Assembly (NCBI GenBank): GCA_030684755.1
Contig: JAUXXN010000297.1
Span: forward strand, 1-12,763
Reading direction: 5' to 3'
DNA length: 12,763 nt
Origin: Hydrogenophaga sp.
GTDB taxonomy: Bacteria; Pseudomonadota; Gammaproteobacteria; Burkholderiales; Burkholderiaceae_C
The notes under the pieces are model-generated. The model did not search any database. It saw only the letters and a list, made by a program, of their open reading frames with translations, and was not told where the DNA came from. The position numbers and the translations under genes were made by a program. Of the stretch, positions 1 to 7,900 are shown one piece after another. Position 1 is the first letter of the stretch. Every line of letters starts with the position of its first letter.

Positions 1-2
1 TC

Positions 3-1013
3 GAGAACACCTTCATGATGTACCTGCCGCGCCTGTGCGAGCACTGCCTGAACCCGGCGTGTGTGGCTTCGTGCCCGTCGGGCTCGATCTACAAGCGCGA
101 AGAAGACGGCATTGTGCTGATCGACCAGGACAAGTGCCGCGGCTGGCGCATGTGCGTCAGCGGCTGCCCCTACAAGAAGATTTACTACAACTGGAAAAGC
201 GGCAAGGCCGAGAAGTGCATCTTCTGCTACCCCCGCATTGAAGCGGGCCAGCCGACGGTGTGCTCCGAGACCTGCGTGGGCCGCATCCGTTACCTCGGCG
301 TGCTGCTGTACGACGCAGACCGCATTGCAGAAGCCGCGAGCACGCCCAACGAGACCGACCTGTACCAGGCCCAGCTCGACCTGTTCCTGGACCCGAACGA
401 TCCCAAGGTGATCGCGCAGGCGCGCATCGACGGCATTCCCGATGCCTGGATGGCCGCCGCCCGCCAGAGCCCGGTTTACAAGATGGCGGTGGAGTGGAAA
501 GTGGCCCTGCCGCTGCACCCCGAATACCGCACCTTGCCGATGGTCTGGTACGTGCCACCGCTCTCGCCCATCACCGCTTCGGCCAACGCCGGCATGCTGG
601 GCAACAACGGCGAGATTCCCGATGTGTCGCAGCTGCGCATTCCAGTGAAGTACCTGGCCAACCTGCTCACCGCCGGGGACACCGGTCCGGTGGTGCGCGC
701 CCTGGAACGCATGCTGGCCATGCGCTCCTACCAGCGCACCAAATACGTGGACGGCCTGATCAACCAGGACGTGCTGGACCAGGTGGGGTTGACCGTGCGC
801 GAGGTGGAAGAGATGTACCGCACCATGGCGATTGCCAACTACGAAGACCGCTTCGTGATCCCGACCACCCACCGCGAATACGCCGAAAACACCTTCAATG
901 TGAAGGGCGGTTGCGGCTTCACGTTCGGCAACGGCTGCTCCGAGGGCGAGACCACCACCAGCCTGTTCGGCTCCGAGAAAAAGCGCACGATTCCCATCAA
1001 GGTGGAGAGCTGA
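3..1013 (+). CDS. narH: Respiratory nitrate reductase beta subunit NarH (5' truncated by window)
   Basis: Iron-sulfur electron-transfer subunit of the membrane-bound NarGHI nitrate reductase; it passes electrons from NarI haem b to the NarG molybdenum site on the cytoplasmic side. The frame is open from base 3, leaving 336 residues; the full family is about 500 residues, so roughly the first third lies upstream. Visible cluster-binding motifs, in order: CEHCLNPACVASCP, then CRGWRMCVSGCP (the Cys-x-x-Trp variant typical of the [3Fe-4S] site of NarH), then CIFC and CSETC. The long segment after the ferredoxin-like motifs and the GGCGFTFGNGC tail fit NarH rather than generic DmsB-like subunits. 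It is the first visible gene of a narHJI-isomerase operon, and narG should lie just upstream. Identification is by family resemblance and is very secure. Confidence 0.97.
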   Translation, partial: ENTFMMYLPRLCEHCLNPACVASCPSGSIYKREEDGIVLIDQDKCRGWRMCVSGCPYKKIYYNWKSGKAEKCIFCYPRIEAGQPTVCSETCVGRIRYLGVLLYDADRIAEAASTPNETDLYQAQLDLFLDPNDPKVIAQARIDGIPDAWMAAARQSPVYKMAVEWKVALPLHPEYRTLPMVWYVPPLSPITASANAGMLGNNGEIPDVSQLRIPVKYLANLLTAGDTGPVVRALERMLAMRSYQRTKYVDGLINQDVLDQVGLTVREVEEMYRTMAIANYEDRFVIPTTHREYAENTFNVKGGCGFTFGNGCSEGETTTSLFGSEKKRTIPIKVES

Positions 1014-1014
1014 C

Positions 1015-1716
1015 ATGGCCCTGTTTTCTTCATCCCCACCCAAAGCCCGCCACACGCTGCGCGTGCTGGCGCACCTGCTGCGCTACCCCGACGCGGCGTT
1101 TCGCGCCCACACCGCCGATATGCGCCAGGCCCTGCAAGCCGAACAGGCACTGCCCGCTGCACGGCTGGCTGAGCTGGACGCCTTGCTTAAGCACCTGGGC
1201 GCCAGCCCGGCGCTTGAAGTGGAGTCCGAATACGTTGAGCTGTTCGACCGGGGACGGCGCACCGCGCTGCACCTGTTTGAGCATGTGCACGGCGATTCGC
1301 GCGACCGTGGCCCGGCCATGATCGACCTGATCCAGACCTATGAAAAAGCGGGTCTGTTTCTGGGCACCAGCGAGCTGCCCGATTACTTGCCGGTGGTGCT
1401 GGAATTTGCCTCCACCCAGCCGCCGCAGCAGGCGCGTGAGTTCATGGGCGAGATCGCGCACATCGTGCGTGTGATCTTCAGCGCGCTCGCCGGTCGCCAA
1501 AGCCCTTACGCCAGCGTGCTGGCGGCGGTGCTGGAACTGGCGGGCGAAAAGGCCGAAGCCGTGGCCATTGCGCCCGAGCCCGAAATGGACGAGAGCTGGG
1601 CCGAGCCCGAGGTGTTTGGTGGTTGCTCCACCGAAGGCCAGGCCAAACCCGGCCAGCCCCAGCCGATTCATATTGTCAGAAAGTCACCCCAACCTTCTCA
1701 AGGAGCGCAGGCATGA
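1015..1716 (+). CDS. narJ: Nitrate reductase molybdenum cofactor assembly chaperone NarJ
   Basis: Cytoplasmic TorD/NarJ-family chaperone that holds apo-NarG for molybdenum-cofactor insertion and membrane docking; it is not part of the final enzyme. It has 233 residues, normal for NarJ. Family signatures seen are LLRYPDAAF near residue 22 and the central YEKAGLFLGTSELPDYLPVVLEF stretch (start and end given; similar to the E. coli helix around its ELPDHLP motif). The C-terminal 50 residues are acidic and Pro/Gly rich, probably disordered. The start ATG lies one base after the narH stop, with an AAGGTGGAG ribosome site ending 7 bases upstream inside narH. Its stop overlaps the narI start (ATGA), which suggests translational coupling. 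Confidence 0.95.
   Translation: MALFSSSPPKARHTLRVLAHLLRYPDAAFRAHTADMRQALQAEQALPAARLAELDALLKHLGASPALEVESEYVELFDRGRRTALHLFEHVHGDSRDRGPAMIDLIQTYEKAGLFLGTSELPDYLPVVLEFASTQPPQQAREFMGEIAHIVRVIFSALAGRQSPYASVLAAVLELAGEKAEAVAIAPEPEMDESWAEPEVFGGCSTEGQAKPGQPQPIHIVRKSPQPSQGAQA
1700..1705 (+). promoter_or_regulatory. narI: Ribosome binding site deciding the narI start
   Basis: AAGGAG lies 7 bases before the ATG at 1713, within the last codons of narJ. It settles the narI start at 1713 rather than at start codons further upstream, which would overlap narJ extensively and add residues not found in NarI. Confidence 0.75.
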
Positions 1717-2441
1717 ACACGCTGCACAACTTCCTCTTCAACGTCTTTCCCTACATCTGCCTGGCGGTGTTCTTCATGGGCAGCCTGGCCCGTTTTGACC
1801 GCGATCAATACACCTGGAAAAGCGATTCCTCGCAGTTGCTGCGCAAGCGCCAGCTGCGCTGGGGCAGCAATCTGTTCCACATCGGCATCCTGTTCCTGTT
1901 CTTCGGCCACACGGTCGGTTTGCTCACACCCCACTTTGTGTACGAGCCCTTCATCACGGCCGGCCAGAAGCAAATGGTGGCGGTGGTGGCCGGCGGTATC
2001 GCAGGCGTGATCTGCTTCATCGGCCTCACGCTGCTGCTGCACCGCCGTATTTTTGACGACCGCATCCGCCTCACCAGCCACCGCACCGATCTGGGCATTC
2101 TGGTCATCCTGTGGGTGCAACTGGTGCTGGGCCTGGTCACGCTGCCGTTCTCTTACGGCCACTCCGATGGTCAGGCCATGCTGCAGCTGTCGGCCTGGGC
2201 GCAGGGCATCGTCACGTTGCGCCCCGACGCCAGCCTGCTGGCCGGCCTGGACTGGGTCTACCTGGTGCACTTGGTGCTCGGCATGACGATCTTTCTGCTC
2301 TTTCCCTTCTCGCGTCTGGTGCATGTGTGGAGCGGCTTCGGCACGCTGGCCTACGTGTTCCGCCCTTACCAGGTGGTGCGCAGCCGCAAGCTGGGCCTGA
2401 AGTCCAGCGCCCCGGCCGAACAGCGCCCTGTTTCACATTGA
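1713..2441 (+). CDS. narI: Respiratory nitrate reductase gamma subunit NarI (cytochrome b)
   Basis: Integral-membrane dihaem cytochrome b that oxidises quinol at the periplasmic face and passes electrons to NarH. It has 242 residues. Five hydrophobic segments are visible, near residues 5-27, 53-72, 88-110, 126-145 and 181-200. The four haem-ligating histidines align almost exactly with E. coli NarI (56, 66, 187, 205): here H56 and H66 in FHIGILFLFFGH, and H186 and H204 in the VHLVLG...RLVHVWSG segment. The N-terminus MNTLHNFLFNVFPYICL is also characteristic. The start overlaps the narJ stop by 4 bp. Function is secure from the conserved ligands and operon position. Confidence 0.96.
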   Translation: MNTLHNFLFNVFPYICLAVFFMGSLARFDRDQYTWKSDSSQLLRKRQLRWGSNLFHIGILFLFFGHTVGLLTPHFVYEPFITAGQKQMVAVVAGGIAGVICFIGLTLLLHRRIFDDRIRLTSHRTDLGILVILWVQLVLGLVTLPFSYGHSDGQAMLQLSAWAQGIVTLRPDASLLAGLDWVYLVHLVLGMTIFLLFPFSRLVHVWSGFGTLAYVFRPYQVVRSRKLGLKSSAPAEQRPVSH

Positions 2442-2457
2442 CCCGAGGACACACACC

Positions 2458-3291
2458 ATGAATGCAGCAACAACCGTGGGCTGTGGCAGCGGCCACTGCG
2501 CCTGTGCCGGTGAAGCACAGCCCGTCGTGGCCAGCATCAACGGCATTGCCTTGCACGAGGTCGGTGAGACACCCGACCTCAACACGCTGCGCGAGCGCGC
2601 CTACACCGAGTTGCTGCGCCAGCAGGCGGTGCAGGCCGGGCTGCTGCCGCGCCACACCGGTCTGGTGGCGCCCGAGCTGGACGACGCCCAGCGCGCCGTC
2701 ATTGAGGGCCTGCTGGATGCCGCCGTGGTTTCGCCCGATCCGGGTGAATCCGAGTGCCGCCGCTACTTTGACGCCAACAAGGGCCGCTTCATCGTGGGCC
2801 AGGCCCTGCATGTGCGCCACATCTTGTTTGCGGTGACGCCGGGTGTGAACGTGCATGCGCTGTCGCAGCGCGCCGAGGCGGCGCTGCTGGAGCTGATCCG
2901 CAAAGACGTGCCCCCGGGCCGTTTCGAGGCGCTGGCGACCGAGCTGTCCAACTGCCCGTCCAGCACCGAAGGTGGCGACCTGGGCTGGGTGACGCCGGAG
3001 GACTGCGCGCCCGAGCTGGCCAACGAGCTCTTCTTCCAGACCGACAGCCGCTGGGGCATGGGCGTTCACCCGCGCCTGGTGCACACCCGCTTTGGCCTGC
3101 ACATCATTGAAGTGCTGGGCAGACGCAAGGGCAAGCTGCCCGAATTTGAGCAGGTGCAGGAACGCATCCAGGCCCAGCTGGCGCTGCAGTCGCGCAGCAC
3201 CGCCTTGCGCCAGTACATGCAGCTGCTGGTGGGCCAGGCCCAGGTGGAAGGCCTTGCGCTGGAAGGCGCCGATTCCCCGCTGGTGCAGTAG
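2458..3291 (+). CDS. Parvulin-type peptidyl-prolyl cis-trans isomerase (NifM/PpiC-like)
   Basis: A 277-residue protein with an N-terminal helical region and one parvulin domain at about residues 117-222. The three residues usual in parvulin active sites are present: H121 in VRHILF, C166 in LSNCPS (followed by the GGDLGW signature), and H215 in FGLHIIEV. No signal peptide is evident, so it is probably cytoplasmic. The first 16 residues include a short cysteine cluster (C9, C14, C16 in GCGSGHCAC) that could bind a metal. The ATG follows a GAGGA site, 16 bp after narI, so it is very likely the last gene of the nar operon. Such isomerase genes are known next to narI in betaproteobacteria. A role in folding or assembling nitrate reductase is an inference; the true client is unknown. 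Confidence 0.88.
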   Translation: MNAATTVGCGSGHCACAGEAQPVVASINGIALHEVGETPDLNTLRERAYTELLRQQAVQAGLLPRHTGLVAPELDDAQRAVIEGLLDAAVVSPDPGESECRRYFDANKGRFIVGQALHVRHILFAVTPGVNVHALSQRAEAALLELIRKDVPPGRFEALATELSNCPSSTEGGDLGWVTPEDCAPELANELFFQTDSRWGMGVHPRLVHTRFGLHIIEVLGRRKGKLPEFEQVQERIQAQLALQSRSTALRQYMQLLVGQAQVEGLALEGADSPLVQ

Positions 3292-3411
3292 AGCGGCTGG
3301 GCTGTTTTTTCAGCGAAGCGGCTGTGTTTGACACACCGCAATGCGCCCACGGCCCAAGCTGGTTAGCCTCCCCTCGGCGGCATGGGCCGCAGCAACTGGA
3401 CGTGCAACACC

Positions 3412-4686
3412 ATGGAACGACTCTCCCCCCTTGAACAGACCCCGACTCAGCAGATCAGCGCCCAGGTCGCCCCTACCGTGGCCCAGTTGGCGGCTGAGTT
3501 GCAGAACTTGGCTTGTAGCGGTGGCCTGCGCACCTGGCGCCTGGCCGGGCACGAACTCATTCCGGTGGTGCAAGGCGGCATGGGTGTGGGCGTTTCGGCT
3601 GGATCGCTGGCCGGTACCGTGGCCAGCTTCGGGGGCGTGGGCACCGTGTCGTCGGTGGACCTGCGCCGCATGCACCCCGACCTGATGGCCCAAACCGGCC
3701 ACCTGGACAAAGAACCCGACGCCAAGGCGCAGATCGACGCCGCCAACCTGGTGGCGCTGGACCGCGAGATCCAGCGCGCCCGGGGCATTGCCCAGGGCCG
3801 GGGCCTGATTGCGGTGAACGTGATGAAGGCGCTCAGCGCCTACGAAATGTATGTGCGCCAGGCGCTGCAAAGCGGTGCCGACGCGGTGGTGGTGGGCGCT
3901 GGCCTGCCGTTGGACTTGCCCGAAATTGCCAAAGACCACCCGAAAACCGCGCTGATTCCCATCCTGTCCGACGCTCGGGGCGTGCAGTTGTTGGTGCGCA
4001 AATGGGAGAAAAAAGGCCGCCTGCCCGACGCGATCGTGATCGAACACCCGCGCTTGGCCGGTGGGCACCTGGGAGCAGCCAAGGTGGCCGATTTACAGGA
4101 CACGCGGTTTGATTTTGAAAACGTATTGCCCCAGGTGCTCGATTTCTTCAAAAAATCGGGCATTGAGGGCCAAATTCCGCTGATCGTGGCCGGTGGCATC
4201 AACAGCCGGGCCGATATTCTTCGGATGCAATCGTTGGGCGCGAGCGCGGTGCAAATGGGCACCGCCTTTGCTGTGACCACCGAATGCGACGCCGACCCGG
4301 CCTTCAAACACGTGCTGGCTGGCGCACAGCCCGAAGACATTGTGGAATTCATCAGCGTGGCCGGGTTGCCCGCACGCGCGGTGCGCACACCCTGGCTGGA
4401 CAAATACATCCGTATCGAGCCCAAACTGCAGGCGGCAGCGCATGCGAAGAACAAATGCAACATGTCCTTCGACTGCCTGGCCCACTGCGGCCTGCGCGAC
4501 GGCGTGGTGGGCATTGGCCAGTTCTGCATCGACCAACAACTGGGCCACGCCATGGAAGGCGATACGGACAAAGGTTTGTTTTTCCGGGGCGCAGGAACTC
4601 TGCCTTTTGGGCGCGAGATTCGGTCTGTGCACGAACTGTTGCAGTGGATGCTGGCAGACATTCGCCCGCCCGTGGCCAGCCATTGA
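3412..4686 (+). CDS. Nitronate monooxygenase family FMN protein (2-nitropropane dioxygenase-like)
   Basis: TIM-barrel flavoprotein of the NMO/2-nitropropane dioxygenase family, which uses FMN to oxidise alkyl nitronates; some members have other or unknown substrates. It has 424 residues from this start. Seen: the N-terminal VVQGGMGVGVSAGSLAG glycine loop, RLAGGHLG with the histidine that is catalytic in family members (H219), and the FMN-phosphate loop IVAGGINSRADILRMQSLGA with VQMGTAF. It is longer than the ~320-360 residue classical enzymes because of a C-terminal extension of about 80 residues containing a Cys cluster (KCNMSFDCLAHCG). An upstream in-frame ATG at 3382 would add 10 residues; neither start has a good ribosome site, so the start is uncertain. 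It is separated from the nar operon by about 120 bp and is probably its own unit. The exact substrate cannot be told from sequence. Confidence 0.85.
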   Translation: MERLSPLEQTPTQQISAQVAPTVAQLAAELQNLACSGGLRTWRLAGHELIPVVQGGMGVGVSAGSLAGTVASFGGVGTVSSVDLRRMHPDLMAQTGHLDKEPDAKAQIDAANLVALDREIQRARGIAQGRGLIAVNVMKALSAYEMYVRQALQSGADAVVVGAGLPLDLPEIAKDHPKTALIPILSDARGVQLLVRKWEKKGRLPDAIVIEHPRLAGGHLGAAKVADLQDTRFDFENVLPQVLDFFKKSGIEGQIPLIVAGGINSRADILRMQSLGASAVQMGTAFAVTTECDADPAFKHVLAGAQPEDIVEFISVAGLPARAVRTPWLDKYIRIEPKLQAAAHAKNKCNMSFDCLAHCGLRDGVVGIGQFCIDQQLGHAMEGDTDKGLFFRGAGTLPFGREIRSVHELLQWMLADIRPPVASH

Positions 4687-4968
4687 ACCGCAGGCGCCGG
4701 TCAGCGGGCGCCATAGAAACCACGGGCTGGGGTGGTCCTCAACCGGGATGGATAGCGTAAACCCGCTTCAGCGGGGATAATCGCGGCCTTGTTCGCAGCC
4801 TTTTCGCCCGACCCAGGCTGAGCGCCTGGGCGGCCCAAGCGGTTGCCAGCGCGGATTTTTGCGCTGTTTCGACATCATGAGCCTTGTGACACACAGGTCC
4901 ATTCGATCACCCCGCTGCCCCCACCATTCCGTCCGACAGGCTTTGCGCCTCTTCAAAAAATACCCCAC
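4687..4968. other. Leader/intergenic region upstream of nrdJ with three small hairpins
   Basis: A 282-bp stretch with no convincing gene. Three inverted repeats are visible: GGCGCC...GGCGCC at 4693-4712 (just after the monooxygenase stop, possibly part of a terminator but lacking a T run), CCCGCT-TC-AGCGGG at 4762-4775, and CCCAGGC-TGAGC-GCCTGGG at 4812-4830. GATAAT at 4776-4781 resembles a -10 box, but I see no good -35 at the right distance. I looked for a cobalamin riboswitch, as would fit a B12-dependent enzyme, and did not find its B12 box. The nrdJ reading frame is open back to a TTG at 4843, but those 42 residues look non-conserved and Pro/His rich. Confidence 0.4.
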
Positions 4969-7900
4969 ATGAAACGCGACAACACCATGCGTCCGCAGGA
5001 CCTGACCCAAACCCAGCCCATCAGCCTCGATGTACTGAAAGAAAAATACCTCAAACCCGGCGAAGACGGCATGGAAGACCTGTTCCGCCGCGTGGCGCGT
5101 GCCCTGGCTTCGGTGGAAAAAGAAGACGTGCGCGCCGACTGGGAGCAGCGCTTTCTTGACAACCTGCACGCCGGTGCCATTGGCGCCGGGCGCATCATGA
5201 GCGCGGCGGGCACCGACATCCAGGCCACCCTGATCAACTGCTTTGTGCAGCCCGTGGGCGATGCCATTCAGGGCGTGGACAGCGAAGGCTACCCCGGCAT
5301 ATATGAAGCGCTGCGCGAAGCGGCTGAAACCATGCGCCGGGGCGGCGGGGTCGGCTACGACTTTTCGCGCATCCGCCCCAAAGGCGCCGAAGTCAAGGGC
5401 ACGCACTCCATGGCCTCGGGCCCGTGCAGCTACATCAATGTATTCGACCAGAGCTGCTCCACCGTGGAGAGCGCGGGCGCGCGCCGTGGCGCACAAATGG
5501 GCGTGCTGCGCATCGACCACCCCGATGTGCTCGAATTCATCACCGCCAAGCGCACCCCCGGCCGCTGGAACAATTTCAACGTGTCGGTGGGCGTGTCCGA
5601 CGCGTTCATGGAAGCCTTGGGCGCCGACCAGCCCTGGGAGTTGGTGCACAAAGCCCGCCCCGGCACCCCGCTGATCGCCAAAGGCGCCTACCAGCGCGCC
5701 GACGGCCTATGGGTCTACCAGACCATCGCCGCCCGCGAACTGTGGGACACGGTCATGAAGTCGGCCTACGACTTCGCCGAACCGGGCATTCTGTTCCTCG
5801 ACCAGATCCGTACCGACAACAACCTGCGCTACTGCGAAAGCATTGAGGCGACCAACCCGTGTGTGACGGCCGACACCCGGCTGGCCACACAGTTTGGCTT
5901 GGTGAAAATCGGCGACCTGTACCACAGCGGCAAGGCCTTGGAGGTCACGGTGGACGGGCGTGCACTCGCCAACCCAGAGGCTGGTATGGCCACGCGCCCG
6001 GCCAAGCCAGCCTTCATGACCTCACGCGATGCCGATGTGTACCGGGTGACCACCGATGACGGCTTTGAGATCGAGGCCACGGCATGGCACGACTTCTACA
6101 CCACACGCGGCAAGATCAAGCTGTCCGATTTGGCGGTGGGGGATGAGCTGTGGGTGCAGTCGGGCAAGGGCCAGTTCGGGCAGGATGGCAGCGAAGAGTT
6201 GGGCCTGTTGCTGGGCCTGATCACCGGTGACGGGCATTTCACCAACCGGGGCAAGGGGTTGGATGCGGCCTGCGTCAACCTGTGGAACGAGGAACGGGTG
6301 CTGGCCGAGCGCGTGACGGGCATCGTCAACAACATGATCACGGGGCTCTCAGCCACCGCCCGGCATTACCAGGTGGCGCCCGTGGCCGTGGCCGAGCGCA
6401 ACCATGTGGTCATTCGGTCGGTTTTGCTGGCGCGCGCCTTGGCCGCGCTGGGTTTCAACCGCGACACCAAGCTGCGGGTGCCCGAGATCGTTTGGCGCGG
6501 CAGCGAGGCCTGTGTGAAGGCTTATTTGCGCGCACTCTTCCAGACCGACGGCACGGTCAACGTGTCTAGCAACAGCCAAAGCTGCTCCATCCGCCTGAGT
6601 TCCAGCTACCCCGCCTTGCTCAAGGATGTGCAGGTGGTGCTGGCCAATCTGGGCATTTTGGCCCGCCTGCGTTTGCGCCGCGACGCCCAAACCAAGGACA
6701 TGCCCAACGGCAAAGGGGGCCTGAGCCCCTACGAATGCCAGGCCCAGTACGAACTGATCATCGACGGCCAGTCGCGCGAGCGCTTCATGGACGAGGTCGG
6801 TTTTCTGCTGGACTACAAGACCGAAAAATACCGCGCCTGGGTGGCCGACAAGGCGCTGCGCAAGACCCAGTCCGCCACCAGCCGCATCGCCGAGATTGTT
6901 CATATCGGTCGGGCTGCGGTGTTTGACACCACCCAAGCCGATGGCAACACGGTCATCTTCAACGGCTTGGTCACCGGGCAATGCGGTGAGCAACCCCTTC
7001 CGCCCTACGGCTGCTGCGACCTCGGCCCGGTCATTCTCACGCGCTTCGTGCGCAACCCGTTTGGCTTTGGCGGACTGCCGTCGTTCGACTTCGAAGCGTT
7101 TGAGAAAGCCGTGACCACCCAGGTGCGCGCGCTCGACAACGTGTTGGACGTGACCTTCTGGCCGCTGCCCCAGCAGCGCGAAGAGTCCGCCGCCAAGCGC
7201 CGCATTGGCGTGGGCTTCACCGGCATGGGCAACACCCTGGCCATGCTGTGCGTGCGCTACGACCGCGACGAGGGCCGCGCCCTGGCCGCGCAAATTGCCG
7301 AGCGCATGCGCGACGCCGCCTACGCCGCTTCGGTGGCGCTGGCGCAAGAAAAAGGCGCCTTCCCAAAGCTGGTGGTGGACGACTCCCTGGCCCCCGGCAC
7401 CTTCGCCAGCCGCCTGCCGGCCGCGCTGCAAAAGCAGATCCGCAAGCACGGCATCCGCAACAGCCACCTGCTGTCCATCGCGCCCACCGGCACGGTGAGC
7501 CTGGCCTTTGCCGACAACGCTTCCAACGGCATTGAGCCACCGTTTTCCTGGATGTACCGCCGCAAAAAGCGCGAGTCCGATGGCTCCACCAGCGAGTACG
7601 CGGTGGAAGACCACGCCTGGCGCCTGTACCGCGAACTCGGCGGCAATGTGGACCAGCTGCCTGAGTACTTTGTGAACGCACTGGCCATGAGCGCGGGTGA
7701 CCACATTGCCATGATGCAAGCGGTGCAGCCGTTTGTGGACACCGCCATTTCCAAGACGGTGAACGTCGAAGCCGACTACCCCTACGAAGACTTCAAGGGC
7801 CTGTACCAGCAGGCTTGGCGCGCCCACCTCAAAGGCCTGGCCACTTACCGCCCCAACAGCATTCTGGGCTCGGTGCTGGACACCGGCAGCGCCGCCAGCG

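Noticed and set aside
3300..3306. Intrinsic terminator after the nar-operon isomerase (T6 run near 3305-3310)
   Set aside because: There is a T run, but no stable GC stem ends directly before it.
3328..3369. Promoter for the nitronate monooxygenase gene: a perfect TTGACA at 3328-3333
   Set aside because: No acceptable -10 box lies 15-19 bp downstream; the nearest TAGCCT is about 30 bp away.
4687..4968. Cobalamin riboswitch upstream of the B12-dependent nrdJ
   Set aside because: No B12-box-like sequence or the matching conserved stems were found; the hairpins present are short and unrelated.
4843..4968. N-terminal extension of NrdJ from the TTG at 4843
   Set aside because: The 42 added residues have no NrdJ-like character and there is no ribosome site; ATG 4969 gives a normal N-terminus.
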